From: Microbacterium sp. 10M-3C3
GTDB lineage: Bacteria; Actinomycetota; Actinomycetes; Actinomycetales; Microbacteriaceae
Direction: 5' to 3'
Assembly (NCBI RefSeq): GCF_003931875.1
Contig: NZ_CP034245.1
Coordinates: 992,001 to 1,056,000, forward strand
Length of the DNA stretch: 64,000 nucleotides
Shown here: positions 8,844 to 19,536 of the stretch, piece by piece
Numbering within the stretch: the stretch's first letter is position 1
Layout: every line of letters starts with the position of its first letter
Position numbers and translations under genes: made by a program
The notes under the pieces: generated by a model
The model's input: only the letters and a program-made list of their open reading frames with translations
Told to the model about the DNA's origin: nothing
The model's database searches: none

Positions 8844-9695
8844 TCACCGGGGCGCGAGGTGCGCACCCGTCGCGAGGGCGCGCGAAATCACGCGGGCGAC
8901 CGCCGGCCAGTCGTGGAGCACCTGGGCGTAGCTGAAGCGGAGCACGGTGTACCCGCGCAGGCGCAGCTCCGCGTCATGGGCGAGGTCGCGCGTCCGGTCG
9001 GCCGAGGAGGAGTGGAACGCGTGGCCGTCGATCTGCACGACGAGCCAGTCTCCGATGAGCGCGTCCACCGGTCGCCCCGCGAGGACGACCTGCTGGCGGA
9101 GCGGGACACCCCACGCGGACAGCCGGAAGACGAAGATCGACTCGAGCCCGGAGTCGCTGAGGCCTGTCGCGCGGTCGGCGCACGCGCGGGCGGCCGGAGT
9201 CCGCCACGTGACGCGTCGAAGCGCGTCGGCGTCCAGCCGCTCACGGCGCATCGCCGAATCCCACACCGCCTGCGCGTCCTCGGGCGAAAGGCAGCCCGCG
9301 ATGTGGTCCAGGGCGTCCTCCAAGGGCTCCACGGGGAGCTCCGGAGCGCTCGTCGTGATCGGAACCGACCAATGGGCTGTCCCGGCGAATCCGACCAGGC
9401 CGTCGGAGCGGCCGTGCGGTGGCAACGACACATGGAGCGCGGAATCCATACCCTCCGGCACCCACCAACCGCGCTCGCGCGCGACGGACACGCACGCGAC
9501 GCGTCCGCCGACCTCCGCCGCACGCACGCGATCGTCGTCCTGTCCTCCGACCGCCAGCCACGTGCGCCGGATGCTGCGCACCACGCCGGAGGCGACCCAC
9601 CGTCGGATCGCGGCAGGAGCGAAGCCGGCCTGCACGGCCGCCTGTCTGCGGACGACGCCGCCGCGCTGATGGAGCCGCTCGAGGAGATCGCGCAT
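8844..9695 (-). CDS. DUF559-like protein with AbiEi-type N-terminal helix-turn-helix
   Basis: A 283-residue protein of a type common in Microbacteriaceae. The N-terminus (LLERLHQRGGVVRRQAAVQAG) looks like the AbiEi antitoxin-like winged-helix domain. The C-terminal third (VDALIGDWLVVQIDGHAFH, then DRTRDLAHDAELRLRGYTVL and LRFSYAQVL) matches the DUF559/Vsr-like endonuclease fold, with the Asp and Gln-x-Asp pattern of PD-(D/E)XK nucleases. ATG 9695 is supported by CAGGGT (9702-9707) six bases upstream. No toxin gene is adjacent, so a toxin-antitoxin role is not supported here. Repeats of the same word lie on both sides. Confidence 0.75.
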   Translation of the reverse strand: MRDLLERLHQRGGVVRRQAAVQAGFAPAAIRRWVASGVVRSIRRTWLAVGGQDDDRVRAAEVGGRVACVSVARERGWWVPEGMDSALHVSLPPHGRSDGLVGFAGTAHWSVPITTSAPELPVEPLEDALDHIAGCLSPEDAQAVWDSAMRRERLDADALRRVTWRTPAARACADRATGLSDSGLESIFVFRLSAWGVPLRQQVVLAGRPVDALIGDWLVVQIDGHAFHSSSADRTRDLAHDAELRLRGYTVLRFSYAQVLHDWPAVARVISRALATGAHLAPR

Positions 9696-9800
9696 CCGCC
9701 CACCCTGACCTCGAGCGGCGGCCGCCCGGACCCTGGACCCGCGATCAGTGCACTCCCCACCGCATCCGCCCGCAGGGGAGGACCAGTCGCGGTCGTCCCC

Positions 9801-9869
9801 CGTCGGAGGATCGCACGGACGTCGGAGGATCGACGTGCCGGAGTCCGACGTCGACGCAAACCTCCGACG
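9801..9869. repeat. Second cluster of the CGTCGGAGGATCG word
   Basis: Two direct copies of CGTCGGAGGATCG (9801-9813 and 9820-9832) are followed by the inverted CCTCCGACG (9861-9869). The same word forms the structure at 8771-8839 on the other side of the DUF559-like gene. Here it lies just after the 3' end of the GNAT gene and upstream of the DUF559-like gene. Region 9696-9889 holds no other feature that I can support. Confidence 0.75.
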
Positions 9870-9889
9870 ACGCGGCGGGCCGGGGAGGG

Positions 9890-10342
9890 TTAGAGGCGGA
9901 TCTCTGCGATGACCTCGCCGTACTCGGTCTGGCCCTTCGGCGTGAAGCCGACCGCGAGGAAGAACGCCTCGGGGCCCTCTTCGCCCGGCTCGTAGATGAC
10001 GTCGACGTGGTCCATGCCGCGCGAGCGCGCCTCGGCGAGCAGGCTCTCCAGCGCGAAGCGGCCGACGCCGCGGCCCTGGTCGTCGGCGTCGACGTTGATG
10101 CGCCACAGCACCGAGCGGAAGTGCTCCTGCGGGGCATCCGGATCGAAGTTGGCGCTCACGTAGCCCACGACCTCGTCGCCGTCGAGGATCACGCGCTGCC
10201 ACGTGGTCTGCGGATTCATGACCGTCGCGGCGATGCCGTAGCTGGTCGGCGCGAGGAACTGCTCCTGCCCCGGCTTCAGCGACAGGGTGTTCACCGCCAC
10301 GATCGTGGCGGCGGACAGTTCCTCGAGGCGAAGGTCGGCCAT
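9890..10342 (-). CDS. GNAT-family N-acetyltransferase
   Basis: A 150-residue cytoplasmic acetyltransferase. The acetyl-CoA site is seen as INVDADDQGRGVGRFALESL (motif A, Q/RxxGxG/A), followed by AFFLAVGFTPKG (motif B region). The overall pattern resembles spermine/spermidine or BltD-like acetyltransferases, but the acceptor cannot be decided. ATG 10342 is preferred over GTG 10348 because TAGCCT (10349-10354) lies exactly six bases before the ATG and no Shine-Dalgarno is present. It is divergent from icd. Confidence 0.85.
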   Translation of the reverse strand: MADLRLEELSAATIVAVNTLSLKPGQEQFLAPTSYGIAATVMNPQTTWQRVILDGDEVVGYVSANFDPDAPQEHFRSVLWRINVDADDQGRGVGRFALESLLAEARSRGMDHVDVIYEPGEEGPEAFFLAVGFTPKGQTEYGEVIAEIRL

Positions 10343-10400
10343 GAGCACAGGCTAGCGGCAAGCGGATGCGTCGGCACGCGTGTTGCCGATTCCTGCACAG

Positions 10401-10426
10401 ATATCTCGACGTCAAGATATCTCGAC
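10401..10426. promoter_or_regulatory. Palindromic operator upstream of icd
   Basis: ATATCTCGACGTCAAGATAT (10401-10420) is a 20-bp palindrome with one mismatched pair, and its left half ATATCTCGAC is repeated directly at 10417-10426. It lies 54 bases before the icd start and in the region shared with the divergent GNAT gene. The form suits a dimeric MarR- or TetR-type regulator that could bind in two overlapping registers. I do not name the regulator. Confidence 0.6.
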
Positions 10427-10479
10427 CGCGTGCGATAGGCTGGGAACCGATCCCGCCACGCCTTTCGGAGAGTGCTCAC

Positions 10480-12696
<2,217 letters not shown>

Positions 12697-12721
12697 CCAA
12701 CGCCGAGCGCGCACGTCCCTT

Positions 12722-12781
12722 GCGAACGCGCACGATATCCGCCGGATGTCGTGCGCGTTCGCGCGTTCCGTGCGCGTTCGC
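12722..12781. terminator. Bidirectional terminator-like palindrome with repeated arms
   Basis: GCGAACGCGCACGA (12722-12735) pairs perfectly with TCGTGCGCGTTCGC (12749-12762). A second copy of the right arm, CGTGCGCGTTCGC, occupies 12769-12781, so the left arm has two possible partners. It lies between the convergent icd and esterase genes. Confidence 0.65.
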
Positions 12782-12806
12782 GCAGCCGTAGGCGCGGGGG
12801 AGCGGG

Positions 12807-13775
12807 TCAGGAGAGGATCGCGGCCAGCCACTCGGCCTGACGTGTGAGCTGGTACGACTGCCCGCCCTCGTGATCGTTGTGCGGGTACACGTCGATCTCC
12901 GCGGGACCGCCGTACGCGTTGTAGGCCGCGTACACCGTCGACGGCGGGCACGTCATGTCCATGAGCGCGGTCGAGAAGAGCGCGGGCGCGTCGGCGCGCC
13001 GGGCGAAGTTCACGCCGTCGAGGTACGAGAGCGTCCGGAACACCGACTCCTCCGCCCCGCGGTGCACCGCGAGGTACCGGACGATCTCACCGTACGGATC
13101 GCGGTCGGTGAGGCCCACCGCGCGCGCGAAATGGCACAGGAACGGCACGTCGGGCATGACCGCGGCGAGGCCCGGGACGAGCCCCGACACCGCGAGGGAG
13201 ATGCCGCCCCCCTGGCTGCCGCCGGTCACGACGATGCGGTCGGCGTCCGCTCCGGGAAGTGTGCGCGCGGCGTCGACGGCGCGCACGGCGTCGGTGAAGA
13301 GGCGCCGGTAGTAGTGGTCGACGGGGCTCTCGATGCCGCGCGTCATGACGCCGGGCACCGCGGGGCCGCTGCCGTGCGGATCGGGGGTGGCACCGCCCGA
13401 GCCCCACACCGAGCCCTGGCCGCGCGTGTCCATCACGAGGTGGCCGTAGCCCGCCGCCGACCACGCGAGCCGGTCGACGGGAAGGCCCCGCCCGCCGCCG
13501 TAGCCGAGGTACTCCACGATCACGGGGTGCCCCCCCTCGTGGCCGGCCGGGCGCAGGTACCAGGCCTTCACCGGGTCGCCCGCGAAACCCGGGAAGGTCA
13601 CGTCCCACACGTCCACCGTCCGCAGGGCGGTGGTCACCGAGGCGACCTCCACCGACGTGCGCACAGCGCGCGCGTCGTGCAGCGTGCGCCGCCAGAAGTC
13701 GTCGAAGTCGTCGGGTTCGGCGACGTGCGGGCGGTAGTTCGCGAGCTCTTCGGGACTCAGGTCGAAGCGGGGCAC
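12807..13775 (-). CDS. Acetylxylan esterase / cephalosporin-C deacetylase family hydrolase
   Basis: A 322-residue alpha/beta hydrolase of the AXE1 family. It has the N-terminal family pattern (LANYRPHVAEPDDFDDFW), the oxyanion-region motif DTRGQGSVWG, the nucleophile in TGGSQGGGIS, and the catalytic acid and His toward the C-terminus (MDMTCPPST, PHNDHEGG). No signal peptide is seen, so it should act in the cytoplasm, removing acetyl groups from imported oligosaccharides. GTG 13775 follows TATCGT (13782-13787) by six bases, suggesting a leaderless message. The true substrate could be another small acetyl ester. Confidence 0.92.
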   Translation of the reverse strand: MPRFDLSPEELANYRPHVAEPDDFDDFWRRTLHDARAVRTSVEVASVTTALRTVDVWDVTFPGFAGDPVKAWYLRPAGHEGGHPVIVEYLGYGGGRGLPVDRLAWSAAGYGHLVMDTRGQGSVWGSGGATPDPHGSGPAVPGVMTRGIESPVDHYYRRLFTDAVRAVDAARTLPGADADRIVVTGGSQGGGISLAVSGLVPGLAAVMPDVPFLCHFARAVGLTDRDPYGEIVRYLAVHRGAEESVFRTLSYLDGVNFARRADAPALFSTALMDMTCPPSTVYAAYNAYGGPAEIDVYPHNDHEGGQSYQLTRQAEWLAAILS

Positions 13776-13802
13776 CCGGTCACGATAGCGCGGCCGATCG
13801 GG

Positions 13803-15275
13803 TCAGTAGTGCACCCACACCTGCACGCCCTTGGGCGCCCAGTCGTAGAGGTACTTCGCCGCGCTCACCGGCAGGTTGACGCATCCGTGGCTCATCTGCT
13901 GGCCGAAGTTGTTGTGCCAGTACGCGCCGTGGAAGGCCTGGTCGCCGTTGAAGTACGACACCCACGGCACGTTCTCGGTGCAGTACGGCGCGCCGGGGAA
14001 GCAGCCCATGTCCTGCATCGGCGTCTTCCACCCGATGCGGAAGTTGCCCGGCAGCGTCGGCGAGCCCGGCAGGCCGGACGAGATCGCCCACGACTGCACG
14101 ACCGCGTCGTTCTCGTACAGGTAGGCGTGCTGCGTGCTGAGGTTGACCTCGATGCGGCGCGCGAGGGTCGTCGTCGTGAACGGCGTCTCGGTGACCGTGA
14201 GCGGGAACGCGGCCTCGCCGTTGCCGAGCATCTCCGCGAAGCGGTTGGCGATGCCGTCGGTGCTCTCGAGCGCGCGGCCGGTCACGCCCGCAGTCTGCTC
14301 GCGGAGCACCGCGCCGGCCGTGTCGGTGATGACGGTCGCGTTGACCGGCGCGCGATCCACCGCGGCCGGCAGCCCGTCGACGACGGTCTGGATGGCGGCG
14401 GGGTCGGCGGAGATCGTGAAGGTTCCGGCGTCGTCCGTGACGGTGAGCCACGACGCGGCGGTCGCACGGTCGACCGGCACGGCCCGCTCGTCGCCGACGT
14501 AGAAGCCGATCGTGTCGAGCATGCCGTTGAGCGTCGCGGCGGTCTCGGTGGCCTCGGCGGTCGTGGCCGCGGCCTCCACGGGCACGGCGTCGGCGGTGAG
14601 CGTCGTCGAGGCGGCGCCGCTGTCGAACGCGTCCTGCAGTGCGCCGCGGACGGCGTCGAGGTCGATCCCCTGGCCGGGCACCGCGTCGGTCACGACGTAC
14701 GTCGCCGAAGCGGCGTCGAACGCGATCGCGGCGTCGACGGGCTCGACGTACAGGTCTCCGGCGGCGGCGCGCAGCGTCTGCTCCGCCGCGGCGTCGTCGA
14801 GCGTGATCGGCGCGTCGATGCCCGCGGGGAACCAGGACGCGGGGTTCCACATCGGGTGGGCAGCGAACGCCTGCTTGGCAGCGGCGGCGGCGTCCACGCT
14901 CGCGCCGAGGTCGGCGCCGGTGACGGTGAACGTGCCCTCGGGAGTATCGACGAGCACCGTGGTCTCGGCCAGGCGCGTGGCGATCGCGTCGGCGGCCGCG
15001 CCGGCGGTCAGACCGCCGATGCCGACGCCGGCGACGGCGGTGCCGGGGGCGATGAGGACGACGGATGCGGCGGCGAGGGCCAGCGCGGTCACACCCGCAG
15101 GGATGCCGATCCACAGGGCCGTGCGGCGCTTGCGCGGGGCGGGCTCGGGCGTCGCCCACGCGTACGAGGCGCCGTCGTCACCGATCGTCGTTGCGTCGTC
15201 GGTCGCGCCGCCGACGGTCGTCGCGCCGTGCGCGTCGTCCGATCCGGCGTCGGGTCTCGTCGCGAGATCCGTCAT
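13803..15275 (-). CDS. L,D-transpeptidase (YkuD) with membrane anchor
   Basis: A 490-residue cell-envelope enzyme. An acidic cytoplasmic segment, a basic stretch (PRKRRTALW) and one membrane helix (about residues 53-75) are followed by a long extracellular region with a repeated Asp/Ala-rich pattern typical of PG_4-like domains, then a YkuD domain. The catalytic signature is complete: HGAYWHNNFG and SHGCVNLP, with Cys near residue 473. It should form 3-3 crosslinks in peptidoglycan or attach other groups. ATG 15275 is preferred over an upstream in-frame start because GAAGGGTG lies at a good distance before it. Confidence 0.93.
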   Translation of the reverse strand: MTDLATRPDAGSDDAHGATTVGGATDDATTIGDDGASYAWATPEPAPRKRRTALWIGIPAGVTALALAAASVVLIAPGTAVAGVGIGGLTAGAAADAIATRLAETTVLVDTPEGTFTVTGADLGASVDAAAAAKQAFAAHPMWNPASWFPAGIDAPITLDDAAAEQTLRAAAGDLYVEPVDAAIAFDAASATYVVTDAVPGQGIDLDAVRGALQDAFDSGAASTTLTADAVPVEAAATTAEATETAATLNGMLDTIGFYVGDERAVPVDRATAASWLTVTDDAGTFTISADPAAIQTVVDGLPAAVDRAPVNATVITDTAGAVLREQTAGVTGRALESTDGIANRFAEMLGNGEAAFPLTVTETPFTTTTLARRIEVNLSTQHAYLYENDAVVQSWAISSGLPGSPTLPGNFRIGWKTPMQDMGCFPGAPYCTENVPWVSYFNGDQAFHGAYWHNNFGQQMSHGCVNLPVSAAKYLYDWAPKGVQVWVHY

Positions 15276-15385
15276 GTCGTGGCACCCTTCTCGTCCTCTC
15301 ATGGTAAAGGCGCACAGGTGCCGCATGGGCAACGTTCAGGTCACGGTGCGATCACCATGACGGCGCAGCCGCTGTGGACGCGCGG

Positions 15386-15841
15386 TCAGGGCGCCTGCGC
15401 ACCGCACAGGTCGGCGTAGGCGCCGGCGGCCTCCTGGTACGACGCGCTGAGCTCGGCGAGCTCGTCCATCTTCGACACGTCGCCGCCGACGAGGTCGCCC
15501 ATCACCTCCGACACCTTCGCGTACGTCTCCTGAAGCGGCGGCAGCACGGCCGCCACCTCGTCGTTCGTCACGTCCTTCGATGCCGCGACGAGTCGCTCGG
15601 ACGCATCGGACATCGCCGACACGACGGCCTCGGCGTCTTCGGGGGACGCCGCCGCGAAGGCGGCGGTCGCGTCGTCGATCGACTGGCCGACGATCGCGCA
15701 CGCGTCCGCCACGCTCTGCCCGCCGTCGCCCGGCGCATCGGGGGCGACGGAGGGCGCAGCGGACGGCGCGGCTGCGGTGCAGCCGGCGAGGGCGAGCGCG
15801 GCGGCGACGAGCAGCGAGGCGGGCAGAGGTCGGCGGGGCAT
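15386..15841 (-). CDS. Small secreted lipoprotein of unknown function
   Basis: A 151-residue protein with a clear lipoprotein signal: basic start MPRRP, hydrophobic stretch, and lipobox LALAGC (Cys at about 21). An Ala/Pro/Ser linker follows, then a helical domain with two Cys (DACAIVG and ADLCGA) that may form a disulfide. It should be anchored outside the membrane. Helical composition and size resemble other actinobacterial hypothetical lipoproteins, but no family name can be given. GGAG upstream of the start supports it. Confidence 0.8.
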   Translation of the reverse strand: MPRRPLPASLLVAAALALAGCTAAAPSAAPSVAPDAPGDGGQSVADACAIVGQSIDDATAAFAAASPEDAEAVVSAMSDASERLVAASKDVTNDEVAAVLPPLQETYAKVSEVMGDLVGGDVSKMDELAELSASYQEAAGAYADLCGAQAP

Positions 15842-15909
15842 CGGGGGCTCCTTCGTCCGGGGGTCTTCCAGCGTACGTCGGAGCGGGCCGTACGGCCGGC
15901 GCAGATCAC

Positions 15910-15983
15910 AGGTTTGTAAACCTTCCGAGCAAATCTGAGCGAAAAGCTTGCGTGGGGTTTAGTTCGTAAGGTCTACTAACAAA
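15910..15983. promoter_or_regulatory. ROK operators and leaderless promoter
   Basis: AGGTTTGTAAACCT (15910-15923) is a perfect palindrome around GT. A second site, GTAAGGTCTACTAACAAA (15966-15983), overlaps TTAGT-N11-ACTAA (15959-15979). The -10-like TACTAA (15974-15979) is inside this second site and ends five bases before ATG 15985, so bound repressor would block initiation. The same 18-base layout recurs before the hexosaminidase gene. Confidence 0.7.
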
Positions 15984-15984
15984 C

Positions 15985-17142
15985 ATGACGCCGACCGGTA
16001 CGCCCATGACCGCCCGCACCTTCGGCGCCGGTCGTGCCCTGCGGCCGTCCGCGAAGGTCCTGCCCGAGGAGGCCCGATTCCACAATCGCTCGCTCGTGCT
16101 GCAGACGCTCTACCGCGGCGGGGCGATGAGCCGCGCCGACCTCTCCCGCGAGACCGGGCTCACGCGCGTGACGATCTCCGACCTCGTCGGCGAGCTGATC
16201 ACCGACGGCTACGTCGCCGAGCAGGGCGTGCGCGAGAGCTCCGGTCCCGGCAAGCCCGCGATCCTCGTCGACGTCGACCGCTCGGGGCACCGCATCGTGG
16301 GGCTCGACCTGTCGGGCAGCGACGTGTTCACGGGAGCCGTCATGACCCTCGACGGCGAGATCGTCGCGCGCCGCCAGGTCGCCGTGCCCGGCCGCGACGA
16401 CGACGTCGTGGCTCGCGTCATCGAGCTCGCGCGCGAGCTGATCGCCGACGCGCACGCGCCCGTGCTGGGGCTCGGCGTCGGCAGCCCCGGCGTCGTCGAC
16501 GACGACGGGGTGGTGCTCGCCGCGCCGAACTTCGGATGGGAGCGCCTCGACCTCGAAGGCGTGCTCACCGAGGCGCTCGCGCTCCCCGTCATGATCGCGA
16601 ACGACGCCAACGCCGCCGTGCTCGCCGAGTACTCGTTCGGCGATGCCGGCGATGACGTGCTGCTGGTGAAGGTCGGCCGCGGTGTCGGCGCGGGTCTGCT
16701 CGCGGGCGGCCGGCCGCTGCGCGGCAGCCGCTTCGCCGCGGGCGAGATCGGACACGTCACGATCGGCACCGACGGCGGCCCGCGCTGCGTGTGCGGCAAG
16801 GACGGATGCCTCGAGGCGTGGATCTCCGTGCCCGCCCTCTCCGCCCGTGCCGACGCCGCCGCATCCGGCGACCGCGAGGGCGTGCTCCGCGACGCCGGCG
16901 AACGGCTCGGCATCGCGCTGGCCCCGATCGTCGGCGCGCTCGACCTGTCCGAGATCGTCCTCTCGGGCCCCTCCGAACTGCTCGACGGGCCGCTCGCCGC
17001 GGCCGCCGCCGACACCCTCCGCGCCCGCACGCTCGCCGAGTTCCACGACGACGTGCGGGTCCGCATGACCGGCCTCGGCCAGGACATCGTCCTGCGGGGC
17101 GCGGCGGTCATGGTCCTCGCCGGACGACTCGGGGTGTCGTGA
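15985..17142 (+). CDS. ROK-family transcriptional regulator (NagC-like)
   Basis: A 385-residue repressor. A MarR-like winged helix (about residues 30-80, MSRADLSRETGLTRVTISDL) is fused to a ROK sugar-binding domain with the glycine-rich GLGVGSPGVVDDDG, IANDANAAVLAEYSFG, and the zinc motif CVCGKDGCLEAW. Its position at the head of a GlcNAc uptake and catabolism cluster suggests that it senses GlcNAc or GlcNAc-6-phosphate. ATG 15985 is preferred over the in-frame ATG 16006; neither has a Shine-Dalgarno, and the -10 before 15985 points to a leaderless message. It probably represses itself, the transporter operon and the divergently placed nagA-hexosaminidase operon. Confidence 0.9.
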   Translation: MTPTGTPMTARTFGAGRALRPSAKVLPEEARFHNRSLVLQTLYRGGAMSRADLSRETGLTRVTISDLVGELITDGYVAEQGVRESSGPGKPAILVDVDRSGHRIVGLDLSGSDVFTGAVMTLDGEIVARRQVAVPGRDDDVVARVIELARELIADAHAPVLGLGVGSPGVVDDDGVVLAAPNFGWERLDLEGVLTEALALPVMIANDANAAVLAEYSFGDAGDDVLLVKVGRGVGAGLLAGGRPLRGSRFAAGEIGHVTIGTDGGPRCVCGKDGCLEAWISVPALSARADAAASGDREGVLRDAGERLGIALAPIVGALDLSEIVLSGPSELLDGPLAAAAADTLRARTLAEFHDDVRVRMTGLGQDIVLRGAAVMVLAGRLGVS

Positions 17143-17216
17143 CACCCCGTTCCCCGCGCCCGACCGGGCGCACCACCCTTTCGCACCGGAACACCACAAC
17201 ACAGAGAGAAGGCACC

Positions 17217-18485
17217 ATGAACAGGAAGCTCGCTGCGGTCGCCCTCGTGGGCGCGTCGGCGCTCGCGCTGGCCGGCTGCGCCGGCGGCAGTGCCGGCGGA
17301 GACGACGGCGACGGCGCCGAGATCCGCGTGTGGCTCGTCGGCACCGACACGCCACAGGACGCCCGCGACTACCTCGTGAAGACGTTCGAGGAGGAGAACC
17401 CCGGTTCCACCCTCACGATCGAGGAGCAGCAGTGGACGGGCCTGGTCGACAAGCTCACGACGAGCCTGTCGTCCAGCGACAGCCCCGACATCGTCGAGAT
17501 GGGCAACACGCAGGCGGCCGCGTTCACCTCGAGCGGCGCGCTGCTGAGCCTCGACGACATCAAGGACCAGCTCGGCGGCGACGACCTCCTCCCGGGCTTC
17601 GTCGAGGCCGGCACGTCGGACGGCACGCTGTACGCCGCACCGTACTACTCGGGTGCGCGCGTGGTGTTCTACAACACCGCGATGTACCAGCAGGCCGGCG
17701 TGCAGGTGCCCACGACCCTCGACGCGTACGTGTCCAACGGCGAGGCGCTCGCCGCCGCGATGCCGGGCGTCTCGGGTGTCTACTTCCCGGGCAAGGACTG
17801 GTACAACGCGCTGCCCTTCATCTGGGAGAACGGCGGCGAGGTCGCGGTGCAGGACGACGACGGCACGTGGGACGCGCAGTTCTCCAGCGCCGAGTCGCTG
17901 AAGGGCCTCGAGCAGGTGCAGCAGCTCATGACGAAGGCGTCGCTCGCCCCGAAGGACGGCGACGAGACCGACGGCTGGGTGCCGTTCCGCACCGAGCAGG
18001 CCGCGACCTACTCCGCCCCCAGCTGGGCCTACTGGTCGATCGTCGCCGACGAGGACAAGAAGCCGACGGCCCTGGCCGACACGACCGGCTACTTCGCCCT
18101 GCCGGGCAAGGACGGCGGCGCGGCCCAGGTCTTCGCGGGCGGCTCCAACGTGGGCATCGCGGCGAAGTCGCAGCATCCGGACCTCGCGAAGAAGGCGCTG
18201 GAGATCATGCTCAGCGACGACTACCAGAAGATCCTCGCGGGCGCAGGCCTCGTGCCGGCGAAGACCTCGCTCGGCTCCGACGTCGCCGCGGCGACACCCG
18301 AGCTCGCGAAGGTCATCGCGGATGCGGCGGCGAACGCCAAGCTCACGCCGGCCTCGCCCAAGTGGGCCGACGTGGAGGCGAAGGGCATCATCCAGGACTT
18401 CTTCGTCAACGTCGCCGGTGGCGGCGATGTGAAGAGCCTGGCCGAGGACCTCGACACGCAGATCGAGTCGATCCTCAACGGCTGA
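17217..18485 (+). CDS. Sugar ABC transporter substrate-binding lipoprotein
   Basis: A 422-residue family 1 solute-binding protein with lipobox ALAGC (Cys near residue 20). The mature domain carries the cluster B fold pattern (IVEMGNTQAAAFTSSGALLS, SGARVVFYNTAMY). It should sit outside the membrane and deliver a sugar to the two permeases that follow. Together with a GlcNAc-type kinase, nagB and nagA, the likely ligand is GlcNAc or chitobiose, as with NgcE or DasA of Streptomyces. AGAGAGAAGG precedes ATG 17217. No ATPase gene is in the cluster, so a shared MsiK-type ATPase encoded elsewhere is expected. Confidence 0.9.
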   Translation: MNRKLAAVALVGASALALAGCAGGSAGGDDGDGAEIRVWLVGTDTPQDARDYLVKTFEEENPGSTLTIEEQQWTGLVDKLTTSLSSSDSPDIVEMGNTQAAAFTSSGALLSLDDIKDQLGGDDLLPGFVEAGTSDGTLYAAPYYSGARVVFYNTAMYQQAGVQVPTTLDAYVSNGEALAAAMPGVSGVYFPGKDWYNALPFIWENGGEVAVQDDDGTWDAQFSSAESLKGLEQVQQLMTKASLAPKDGDETDGWVPFRTEQAATYSAPSWAYWSIVADEDKKPTALADTTGYFALPGKDGGAAQVFAGGSNVGIAAKSQHPDLAKKALEIMLSDDYQKILAGAGLVPAKTSLGSDVAAATPELAKVIADAAANAKLTPASPKWADVEAKGIIQDFFVNVAGGGDVKSLAEDLDTQIESILNG

Positions 18486-18570
18486 CCCCACCCGCTCCGG
18501 TGCCGTGCGCCGCCGTCCCCCGCGGACGCGCACGGCACCGGGGCGGCCCCGACCCGGAAGGGGAGTGGCC

Positions 18571-19536
18571 ATGACGACCACCCTCACCCCGCCGCCGGTG
18601 GCGCTCGCCCCGGCCGCGGACGCGACCCCGCCGGCGCGCCGGCGCCCGCGGCGCACATTCACGCCGTTCGCCCTCCTCACCCCCGCGGTCATCATGCTCG
18701 CGGTCTTCATCGGCTGGCCGCTCGTGCAGACGGTCGTCATGTCGTTCCAGGAGTACGGCCGGCCGCAGATCTTCGGCGCCCCGGCGCCTTTCGTCGGCCT
18801 CGACAACTACATCGCGGTGCTCTCCGACGGCGAGTTCTGGCTCGTGCTCGCGCGCAGCCTCGGTCTGTGCGCGGTGTGCGTCGTGGCGACCATGGTGCTG
18901 GGCATCCTCATCGCGCTCATGCTCGAGCGACTGGGCCGCGTCATGCGCTTCGCCGTGTCGGTGGCGTTGCTGCTGGCGTGGGCGATGCCGGCCCTGACCG
19001 CCACGATCGTGTGGGGCTGGATCTTCGACACCCAGTACGGCCTCGTCAACTACGCGCTCACGGCCCTCACCGGCACCGACTGGTCGGGGCATTCGTGGCT
19101 CATCGATCCGCTGAGCTTCTTCGCCGTCGCGGCGATCGTCATCACGTGGGGCGCGATACCCTTCGTCGCCTTCACGGTCTACGCGGGGCTCACGCAGGTG
19201 CCCGGCGAGGTCATGGAGGCCGCCGCCCTCGACGGCGCGGGGGCATGGAAGCGCTTCCGCCTCATCACGGTGCCCTACCTGCGCTCGATCCTGTTCGTGC
19301 TGCTGATCCTGCAGATCATCTGGGACCTGCGCGTCTTCGCGCAGATCTACGCGCTGCAGACGGTCGGCGGCGTGCGCGCGGAGACCAACACGATCGGCGT
19401 CTACATCTACAGCGTGTCCATGGCGTCGGGCGACCTCGGCGCGGGCGGGGCGATCTCGGTCATCCTCGTCGTGATCATGCTGCTGATCTCCGGCTTCTAC
19501 ATCCGCTCGATGCTCCGGCAGGAGGAGACCGCATGA
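18571..19536 (+). CDS. Sugar ABC transporter permease (MalF type)
   Basis: A 321-residue inner-membrane permease with six predicted helices and the EAA loop EVMEAAALDGAGAWKRFRLI, which contacts the ATPase. A Pro/Ala-rich N-terminal tail of about 30 residues precedes TM1. GGAAGGGGAG before ATG 18571 sets the start. It pairs with the next gene (ATGA overlap) to form the channel for the preceding binding protein. Confidence 0.92.
   Translation: MTTTLTPPPVALAPAADATPPARRRPRRTFTPFALLTPAVIMLAVFIGWPLVQTVVMSFQEYGRPQIFGAPAPFVGLDNYIAVLSDGEFWLVLARSLGLCAVCVVATMVLGILIALMLERLGRVMRFAVSVALLLAWAMPALTATIVWGWIFDTQYGLVNYALTALTGTDWSGHSWLIDPLSFFAVAAIVITWGAIPFVAFTVYAGLTQVPGEVMEAAALDGAGAWKRFRLITVPYLRSILFVLLILQIIWDLRVFAQIYALQTVGGVRAETNTIGVYIYSVSMASGDLGAGGAISVILVVIMLLISGFYIRSMLRQEETA

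Noticed and set aside
8844..9695. Type IV toxin-antitoxin locus
   Set aside because: An AbiEi-like N-terminal domain is plausible, but no AbiEii-type nucleotidyltransferase toxin gene is adjacent.
8771..9869. CRISPR array
   Set aside because: The repeated words are short, mixed in orientation and lack regular spacers; no cas genes are present in the window.
9696..10415. Upstream extension of the DUF559-like frame through the GNAT region
   Set aside because: The extra part overlaps the GNAT gene on the same strand in another frame and shows no conserved pattern; ATG 9695 with its -10 is sufficient.
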